Source: Polyporus tsugae
Lineage: Eukaryota; Basidiomycota; Agaricomycetes; Polyporales; Polyporaceae
Direction: 5' to 3'
DNA length: 64,000 nucleotides
NCBI GenBank assembly: GCA_024305745.1
Contig: JAHRBS010000006.1
Span: forward strand, 1,428,501-1,492,500
The notes beneath the pieces are model-generated. The model saw only the letters and a list, made by a program, of their open reading frames with translations, did not search any database and had not been told where the DNA came from. Position numbers and translations under genes: made by a program. Positions within the stretch are counted from its first letter, which is position 1; every line of letters begins with the position of its first letter. Shown here piece after piece: positions 55,887 through 64,000 of the stretch.

Positions 55887-58679
55887 ATGACCGTCGTGAT
55901 CCCAACTTCACGCGGTCTCACCAGCATGTCGTCCGCAGAACATTCAGAAACTGCCATCAGTCCTGATATACAGGCCCCTGGGGTGGATGATGTGGCGGAG
56001 ACAGACTCTGAGACTGCTGGTAGGCCTTCCGTTCCCTTTCGACACTCACCTGTCCGGCCGGAAGCTCACCCACCCACTACCCGGCGCGGCATTGCAGCGA
56101 TGTCAGACATAGGTGCCCGCCACTACGACCCGCACTTCATCGACAACCACCTCACGGTCCCGTCGACGTCATTCGCATTCTCGGAAGAACTGCGCACCAA
56201 GGCAGACAGTATTGCAAAAGCGGGAAAAATTGAAGCGGCGACGTACAGGCCCCTTCAGACCCTCTTGACGTGCCTGAGTAAGGATATACATGGTACGTGC
56301 TCCTCAACAGTTGCGCGCTCAGACCTTCTCTGACAATGCTGCAGACACCTTAGAGCCACAACTCAAGGACAAGCTGCGCAGGGCGCATCGCGTCCCCGAC
56401 GGCGTTGACGGACACCTCGTCTTTTTAGACCTCCACAACTCCCCTCCGACCCACTTCCCAGTGGAGGCTCTTCGACTCAAGGCGCCTCCGAAAGCACAGC
56501 CCGACCTCCTCGGCGCGTATGGTATCGATATGTCCGATCCACCAGCTACCCTTCCATACCACCGCGTAGAAGCTATCGTCGAGGCGAAAGCGGCGGATAA
56601 GTATGCCGGTCTCGATCAGGCTGCGAGCTATGCCTATCTTTTCCATCAGGCTCGCCCCGACCGCCCAGCCTGCTATTCCCTCATCGTCAAACCCGAGTGG
56701 TATCAGGTCATAGTCTCGGAGCCGTCCGGCATCATCTCTTCTCCGAAATACAATTGGGGCGACTTGTCGCTCCTTATCGCCTACGTCTACTCCCACTATG
56801 TCCCTCCCTCCAACCATACTCTGATCGACGAGACGATTCGTTGGGATCATGACGACTCGGGCCCGGACAGGGTCGCGCTTCCGACGTGGTCCATCCGCTG
56901 CGGCACGCGCCCGTTCAGCAAAGGGACCCTCCTTTTTATTGGCAGCCCCTGGCGACGGCGTACAAGCGTATTCAAGGTTGCGATCGTCACGGCAGACAAG
57001 AGAAACCTGACCATGGTCATCAAGGACTCCTTTCGTCACTTCAGACGTCGGTTCAAGGAGGAGGACATCCTCAGACATATTCACCGAGATGGAGATGTTC
57101 CAGGTGTGGTCCGCTTTGAGGACTCCGAAGAGTTGGCCATTTTCTGTGGATCGAATGAGAAGGGCGATCTGCGTACACGGGTGAGGATGTCCTTGTGGGA
57201 CTCTGGGGAGAGTTTGTTGGCGGCCAGGACAGTCAACGACTTGTTGAAAGCCGTGTACGACGTCCTAGAAGGTGTGTCTTCTCCTCTATCCCGAATGATT
57301 GGGGAGGTCTGACGTCATTTGCAGTACACCGAATGCTGTACTGCGAGCGGAACGTACTCCACCGCGACATGAGCATCTCCAACATCCTCATGTATCCCCA
57401 GCGGGCAGAGGTTACGGGTCGCCGGATGATGTGTGACGAGCGGGCTCCGAAGTTGATCGAGGACGTTCTGCGGGGAGAAACCAGGTTCGTATGCTGTCAC
57501 TATTTTGCACGCGACCGTTGCCGTTAAAACCACATTTCAAAGACCTGGAGAGAACCGTCAAGCTTGCTGCTTGTTGATCGACGTGGGTAATGCCGCAATT
57601 CTGGACAAGCCCATTGATCCTTCGGTTTCGGATCCGGAGCTCGAACATCGTACGGTGAGACACGACCATCGTACTGATGGCGCAACTTGAATGCACACTA
57701 ACATCAGTCACGGTCCCAGGGAACACCTATATTCATTGCTAGGTCTGTTTGCGTCCAGAGCCTCTTTATCTCTTCGGCGTCCATCACGGCAGTTGGTATG
57801 CCGGAACTCACTGGCGATGCGCTGCACCGTTACAACACGGTTCATGGACCTGCGCGCTATGACAAGTATCCGCCGGAGCTCAAGATGGGCGGTGCCAAAC
57901 AGCATGGTTTCACGCCACCTCCGCCGATACTCCCACCGACATTCCAGTCGAATATTACGTACGTTCATCGCCCCGAACACGACGTCGAATCCGTCTTCTG
58001 GACCATGCTTTACGCCCTCCTCCTCGTCAAGCCTAAGGATGGCAAAGCGGAGAAAAATGCGTCGCCCGCTTTCGGTCGGATATGGGACCCCTTAAACTCT
58101 CACTCTATCGAGGAAAATCCTGGGGAGGAGGACTGCCGCAACGTCATCTTCGACCGCCGCATCTCAACGTGGACGGACGCTTTCGACGAGTCTATGAGGG
58201 ACGTCGGGGTGATGCTCTGCAACATCGCCAACCAAGTTAAGACCGAATGGGCTCTCTGGGAATGTTCAACGCGCGCCCCTGACCACCTTCACGAGGCCTT
58301 CCAGCGTATCATCCTCCAGTACCTCGTCGATCACAGCGATAAAGATGTGACACTTCTCCCTGGTCAAATCAGACCTACGAACAAGCCAAGGCTGTCTCTC
58401 AGAACCGAGACGACCACCACTGCCAGTACCCGCCGTCACCTCATCGAACCACCCGTGAAGACGAAGTCTCCGGCGACCTCAGGGACGTCACCACGAGTCA
58501 CTGGCAAGAAGCGCAAGGAACGCGAGGGTCCTGCAACTGCTGGACCGTCTACTGTCCCAACTGCGTCCACGCACCCAGCGAAGGATGACGATGAGCCATC
58601 CCGGGCCCGGAAGCGTAAGAGGGGCGTTTCAGGCCGACGTAAGACGCGCGGTGATGGCGGGGAAGGCGACGAGGCTTAG
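55887..58679 (+). CDS. FunK1 fungal-type protein kinase
   Basis: A family of agaric-specific kinases, often in accessory regions. Start 55,887 (or 55,926 in frame). A DLLGAYGIDMSDPPATLPYH N-terminal region and VEAIVEAKAADKYAGLDQAA lead to the kinase part. VLHRDMSISNIL is the catalytic loop, ACCLLIDVGNAAIL the metal-binding site (Asp present, but not the usual DFG), followed after an intron by GTPIFIARSV and MPELTGDALHRY. A PEHDVESVFWTMLYALLLVK block is diagnostic for FunK1. A Ser/Thr/Lys/Arg-rich tail ends at 58,679. Exons at about 57,324-57,486 and 57,545-57,654 give an in-frame junction (HRT then SRSQGTPIF). Substrate unknown. Confidence 0.82.
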
Positions 58680-59049
58680 GTCTGCTATTCTCGCAAGTAT
58701 AAGTTCCGAGTAGATGTTCGTGAGGTCTCCTCCATTGTTCCTTCCCATTGGTATTGATACCCCACATCGCTTGATACTGTTATATGCATAGACGATCCTC
58801 CATCGCATCGCACTTGTTCCTCTTATCCCCTGTTGCACATGCGGCTCCTTACCGCAGTTGTATTCCATTCGGCTGCCAGTGCAATCACGTCGTTCCCGAT
58901 ACCGTCCGGCGTCAGGTATCAAATCCAAAGTCCATTTCTCGAGTAGTACTAGTCGATCTGTCAGTGCCTCAACCTCTGATGCCGACGCCCAGGTACGTAG
59001 CCATTTGCATCATGGGCAAATATGTTCATGTGGTCTCCTTCGACGAGAC
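58680..59049. other. Intergenic
   Basis: 370 bp between the FunK1 stop and the IRE1-like relic. Nothing recognised. Confidence 0.4.
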
Positions 59050-60457
59050 CTCAGGAACGTGCAGTAACGCACGGGGCAACTGAACTCGCCCAGATTCTCG
59101 ATGGCAAGCCTGTCCAGCCGGAAGTGCCAGCCCCTCCACCCTTCTCCAGTGCAAGTAAATTCGCATCCTTCCGGTCTTGACCCAAGGTCCCGACACGCCT
59201 TGAAGGAGCGCCACCCGCTCGCTTGTCATGCGTCATGGTCCGAGAAGTACGGGTGCATCAGGCATGCGCTCATGTCCGGTCTGCAAAATCAAAAGAATCA
59301 TTATCACCTTACGACGGAGAGTGGAGGGAGAAAACCAAGGAGAATGCGCACCGTTCATCCGGCTCAGGACTCGGCATCCATTTAATCAAAGTTATGGCCT
59401 CCTCGCTCTCCTTTCCGGGATGCCCAAAACCATGAATATCAGAACGTTATTCAGAATATTTAGCTCCCGCATGAACAGGTCCCCGAATGGATGGAGCAGC
59501 CCCTGCGTGAGCACGTAATAGTAAAGACACCCCAGCGGGAAGATGTCGACCGCCTCCGTCAGCCGCGTGGACTTGCCCATTGACGTCCCCGCGCTCGAGC
59601 CGCTCATGCCGGTCCTGCCTGTTGGGGACTGCGACTCGACGTCCGCGTCGTCGAACTTCAGCTTCCCGCGAATGACCTCCGGCGCACGCCAGCCAAGCGT
59701 GTGGGCGGCCATCGATGCGCTCCCATGGCCGTAGCCCTTCAGATTGTACTCAAACTTCTTGCACATCCCATAGTCGGAGACGAGCATCCGGAGCCCTCCA
59801 TTCTCGCCCGCGGGCGAGATCAAGATGTTATGCGGTTTGACGTCGCGATGGATTATGTTAAGCGTGTGGAGATGGTGCAGCCAGTGATCTGGCGGAGGGC
59901 GGACTTTGGTTCGAGCGCATCGATATCGATGACGGCGCGGAACTCCGCGGGTCGACGGAAGACGTCGGCCAGGGACGCAAAACAGAGCTCGGACGCAATG
60001 TAGAGGAAGTAGGCGTCTGTCTCATGGTAGTAGTACTGCATGACATTAGGGTGGCTGCTGGAGGCCTGGACGATGTTTACCTCGTGCGAGAAGAGGGCGA
60101 CGAAGGTGTGGAGGGAGCGTTTGACGGCGACTGCACGGCACCTCGAACGAGCCCTGAACACAGCTGTGCCGTACGAACGCCTCCCTGAAGACGCGTGAGC
60201 GCATACAGCCGGCAAGAAGGATCAGACGTACCTAGGATAGTGTCAGAAACTTTGAGCTTCTCGACGATAGTCTGAGTTGCCAGCGGGATCGTCGAAACAT
60301 GATTCTCCCTGAAGCCTTCTGGCATTGGGGTTGACTGGGTGACATGGCCTGCCATAAGATCTTCTGGGGGAATCGACGGTGGTGCAGGGACTACTTCAAG
60401 TATGGATGCAGGCCGGGCAGAGAGAGTCAGAAGCGGTTCCATGGAGGTAGGAGCCAT
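59050..60457 (-). pseudogene. IRE1-like copy 4, linker and kinase with lesions
   Basis: Starts in the cytosolic linker (60,457; MAPTSMEPLLTLSARPASIL ... VSDTILG), without a luminal domain. After a short intron the kinase has RRSYGTAVFRA, CRAVAVKRSLH and EVNIVQASSSHPNVMQYYYH, then loses frame inside ALRQITGCTISTRLT. The next frame holds HRDVKPHNILI, then LISPAGENGGLRMLVSDYGM (DFG changed to DYG), GWRAPEVIRGKLKFDD, AVDIFPLGCLYYYVLTQGL, and stops at 59,392. Scattered RNase-domain traces (DANLLALEKGGG..., about 59,050-59,300) follow. It cannot encode a continuous protein as read. Confidence 0.85.
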
Positions 60458-60734
60458 GGAGGTCGGAGCGTTCGATCGTATCGTATGCGATAGGCGCTTA
60501 TTATTGGCTCGCGATAGACCTCATCAAAAACGAACTCTCTGGAGGATTTTCACAGTATTGTACATCGACAGTGGTACAGCTCATTCATGTCTTGCTCATG
60601 TCAGACGACCAGGACTCGTGCTGCGCCTCTCGAGATGATGGTTTCGAATTTGTCATCTCCCATTCACGTTCATTTACGACGGCCCATCGGAGCCATCAGT
60701 AACCGGCACAGCTACTCATGGAGCAGCACCTTTC
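60458..60734. other. Divergent spacer
   Basis: Short spacer between copy 4 and the hydrolase gene. No feature recognised beyond possible promoter sequence. Confidence 0.3.
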
Positions 60735-62702
60735 ATGAGGCTCCCCTCCTTCGACTTTTTCAGATACACGACTAGACCCCGCACTGCCTCACCCAGCTCT
60801 TCGATCCAACTGCTCCCCTCCAGGACCCGCACACGCCACGGACTTGGTCTAGATATGTCATCCGACCGGAAACCTAATGGACTCCCACCGCTGGAAACAC
60901 ACCTGTCATTCGACCCGAATGTGCTGACGTTCCCTCCGCCCCCACACTTCGATCTCCCCTCCTGCAGCCCAAGCCCTCTTGCACCCTTTGACACCCCAAC
61001 CAAGACCACCACTCTGCCCGCCCTGCCATCGCCGCCACGGACGTCGCTCCTCGACGAATGGTACACGCTCTCAACGCATCTCGTCCCCACTGCATATCCC
61101 CGGGTAACCCCGCACGTCCCCCTTCCAGCTCTTCCCAAGTGGACGCCGAACAAAGACGAGTTCCGTGCCGCCGTGCGCAAGACAGTTAGTGACGTCCTCT
61201 CCACCAAGGAGAGACAGTGGAAGGGGGGCTTGGACTCGCTGCCTCCCAACGATCGGCCGCTTTGGAATTGCGTAAACCGATACGTCCGGAAGGGCCTCAA
61301 GGGGACGGGGAATGGCACGACACTGTTCCTCTTGCACCCGAACGGGTTTCCAAAGGAGGTAGTAGACTGCGCACTTCTATGCCGCATCGATATCGCACCA
61401 TAGCTGATTTCTTGACGCTGTCGTGCTTCTACGCCGGGCAGACTTGGGAGCCGGGACTTAAACGGCTGATCGCGGACTACTCCAGCAATGCGAACTACCA
61501 AGTCGACGAGATCTGGGCTTGGGAGGCCGCAAACCACGGCGACGCCTGCTTGGTCAACAGCGCCAACCTCGGCGGCATCTGTGAGCATTTCCGCTCTGCG
61601 ACAGCTCTAACATGGCTGACTTCGCTGTTTCAGATGACTGGCGGGACAACAGCCGTGATATCCTGCACTTCCTCCTCCATTACCTCCCACAATCTTCGTC
61701 CTCTGCGTCGCTCCTGACTCATCTCCCTCGCCTAGCCGACGCCGAAGCGGAATTTCGAAAGAGACATGGCCTCGTGGACCGCCGTCTTCTCCCCGTCGGA
61801 CATTCCTTTGGCGGCGCTTCCATGTAGGCTTCGTGTCTCCATCCTCGGCACGTCTGCGCGGCTGATATGAACCCTTCGCAAGCGTGCGCGCCGCAATTGA
61901 GGTGCCCGCTTTATTCAAGCATCTGTTCCTCATCGAGGCGATGGTTCGCCCCATGCACGCCCTGGCACCCGCGGCGTGCCCGCCGATCCAGATGCTCGTC
62001 ACCGGCGCGATCCAGCGGCGCGACGGCTGGGCATCTCGGTGAGTCCCGCACCCCAATTCGCCTCAACACAACCTCTGACCGTCTGAAATGCCCTCTCATC
62101 CCTGCCACCGGTCCCCGGACCCCACTAGCGAGGAGGCGTACCGGATGTTCGCCTCGACGCCCTTCTTCGCCGCCTGGGACCCCGCGGCGCTCGAGGTCTA
62201 CGTCCAGTGCGCGCTGTACGACGCGCCCGACGGGCAGGTCCGGCTCAAAATGCCTGGCATGCAGGAGGCCATCTGCTTCGCGGAGGAGCGCGCCACGTTC
62301 GAGACGTTCGAGCTGCTCCCGACGCTCGACGAGCGCATCGAGCTGCGCTGGCTCGTCGCGGCCAAGATCCATTCGATGTAAGTACGCACCTCGCTAACTC
62401 TCTGTCCTTTCTTCTTGAATGTACGGAGGGCGCGGAGCTGACGTTGGCCGGATCGTGACCATCACAGAGACGCGGTGCAGAGGTGGCGCGCGGTTTGGCG
62501 GCGCCCTGCGAACTCGTCGCATGTGCGTATCTTGGAGGCGGGCCACTTGATCCCGCAGGAGGTGCCGTCGGTATTTGGTGAGTTGCGCGACTGCCGTGTT
62601 ACATGCGTTCCGCGACTTGGGGCTCATGCGTCTGGGCCGACAGCCAAAGAGCTTCACGAGTTCCTGAGCAGCAGATACGGGACTCAGCGGTCGTTGTTGT
62701 AA
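60735..62702 (+). CDS. Alpha/beta hydrolase family protein
   Basis: Starts MRLPSFDFFRYTTRPRTASP (alternative start at 60,858, MSSDRKPNG). Several exons: TTLFLLHPNGFPKE, the oxyanion-region strand; DEIWAWEAANHGDACLVNSA; ILHFLLHYLPQSSS; RLLPVGHSFGGAS with the nucleophile serine in G-H-S-F-G-G; IEAMVRPMHA; and late in the protein RILEAGHLIPQEVPSVF, whose His fits the catalytic position. The fold is that of alpha/beta-hydrolase-1 proteins. Substrate cannot be told. Ends RYGTQRSLL at 62,702. Confidence 0.7.
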
Positions 62703-63129
62703 GCAGCCGTTGCGTGGTAAACATCATGCAGAATAATAGGGATGGCGTCTCTCCGGGACGAAGACAGCCATTATGTGCACATTTCGATGTGAACATACAT
62801 AAAGAAAAAGAAGGAAAGTCCATCGAAACGTTCTCTAGCCGACAAACCTTGTTCGCACGGTCACGGAGACACTGAAGCATCACGTCGATGCCCGCATTGA
62901 CGCGTTGACGAACGGTCCTACCAGAGTGACGGATTGAAGTCTTGGACGGCAAGTCCGACGAGTCCGGTGTAGGGTTCCCAACAATATCGGACTATGCCAT
63001 GATCAGCGCTTAGCCAGGAGGGAAACACAAAATTGCACATATGACTCATTGATACAGGATGATTGTGGTGTTAAGAACCGTAATATTAGGAACCCTATGT
63101 GTTGAGCTCGTACCAGTAACGTAATAAGT
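62703..63129. other. Intergenic
   Basis: Between the hydrolase stop and IRE1-like copy 5. No coding signal. Confidence 0.4.
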
Positions 63130-64000
63130 GCAGAACACTGACTCAGTACGGCGGCCAGAGGATGAATTCACGTCGTAAACGTGGAAAAAGAGCTTCGAGA
63201 AATGGCACGCGAAGTACGCCAGGAGCCCCCTCTAGCATTGTCCCCAGCAACGGCTTCACATGGTCTAGGAGATCCTGATAATGATGTCTCTCTCTACATT
63301 TCCCCGCAGCATCAGACACTGTTCAGTTCTCCACGAAAGAAGGCAGGATACATACCGTATTCCCACTGCATCCTGCACTGACTTCCCATCGTAGTTCGGG
63401 AACTCGTCGAGATTCTCGAACTTGTCGAGCCGTCACGGCAAGTGCCAGTTCGCACCCAGGTCCTCGTCGCCGCCCTCCACGAGGGCCTGCAAATCCGCCG
63501 CATCTTGAGGCGCGGCCCCGAACCACTCCGACGCGGACAGAAGGAATGCCATCCGCTTGTCATCGTCCCAGAAGTACGGGTGCATGAGACAGATGCTCGC
63601 ATCCGGCCTGGAGGATCATCACAGTGAGCGACGGGGGAGTGATATAACGAAAGAGGATGCGGCGGATACACACCGTTCATTAGGCTCATGACTCAGCATC
63701 GTTTTGATCAGGCCCACGATCTCCTCGCCCTCCTCCAACCCTCCCAAATTCCGGATGTTGTATAGAATATTGCCCTTCCGCTCAAACAGCCTCCCGAACG
63801 GATGGAGCCCACGCGTTAGGACGTAATAGTAAACGCACCCGAGCACAAAGATGTCGGCCGACTTCGTCCGCTTGGCCATCGACATCCCTGCGCTTAAGTC
63901 GCCAATGCCGATGTCGCCTCGCCGTGACTGCAGCTTGTTGTTCGCCTCGTCATTGTCCGACTCTGCGCGAATGACCTCGGGCGCACGCCAGCCGCCCGCC
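63130..64000 (-). pseudogene. IRE1-like copy 5, truncated by the window edge
   Basis: Entering from the right edge: GGWRAPEVIRAESDNDEANN, then TKSADIFVLGCVYYYVLTRG and LHPFGRLFERKGNILYNIRN, all kinase C-lobe. After an intron, DASICLMHPYFWDDDKRMAF of the RNase domain is open, then TGA follows NWHLP where other copies read WHSRLD. RLDKFENLDEFPNYDGKSVQ resumes, and the last exon has a HHYQDL-like start with further change. The kinase N-lobe and anything before lie beyond 64,000. A pseudogene by the in-frame TGA, unless that is spliced around. Confidence 0.8.

Overview
The window looks like a piece of an Agaricomycete (mushroom-forming Basidiomycota) chromosome. The signs are many short GT-AG introns of roughly 45-65 nt inside conserved genes, GC-rich codons, and families typical of this group: HET-domain and FunK1 proteins, Plavaka and Tnp2 transposases, and an ALDH7, JIP5, SerRS and SET1 with fungal exon structure. 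Core genes are antiquitin-type aldehyde dehydrogenase (ALDH7), a probable F-box protein, JIP5, a secreted glutaminase-A family protein, one complete IRE1 (unfolded-protein-response kinase/RNase), cytosolic seryl-tRNA synthetase, the H3K4 methyltransferase SET1 and an alpha/beta hydrolase.

Layout. 1-11 kb: a HET gene on the minus strand is cut in two by an 8.47-kb Plavaka-type transposon carrying a complete-looking transposase and a divergent partner gene. 12-22.4 kb: core genes (ALDH7, F-box, JIP5, glutaminase A). 22.4-44 kb: three IRE1-type copies in tandem. Copy 1 is a pseudogene with an exact 192-bp internal duplication. Copy 2 (26,910-31,149) splices to an intact 1,160-residue IRE1. Copy 3 is broken inside its kinase domain by a 10.3-kb stack of transposons: an outer element with CATCAC ends, inside it a TA-flanked Tc1/mariner-type element, and inside that a Tnp2 (EnSpm/CACTA-like) element. 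The other half of copy 3 reappears at 43.19 kb and carries a further 404-bp MITE. 45.7-47.5 kb: a P-loop NTPase/nuclease-like protein resembling Crinkler/RHS proteins. 47.8-54.9 kb: SerRS and SET1, divergently placed. 55.4-64 kb: a scrap joining an IRE1 RNase fragment to the tail of the Crinkler-like gene, a FunK1 kinase, a further IRE1-like pseudogene, the hydrolase, and another IRE1-like relic running off the right edge.

Themes. First, a duplicating, decaying IRE1-derived family surrounds what may be the working IRE1 gene. Second, insertions here are unusually readable: two target genes can be rejoined in frame across transposons, giving exact target-site duplications. Third, conflict- or effector-type families (HET, FunK1, Crinkler-like) are interspersed with the transposons, as expected of a plastic accessory region set among core genes.
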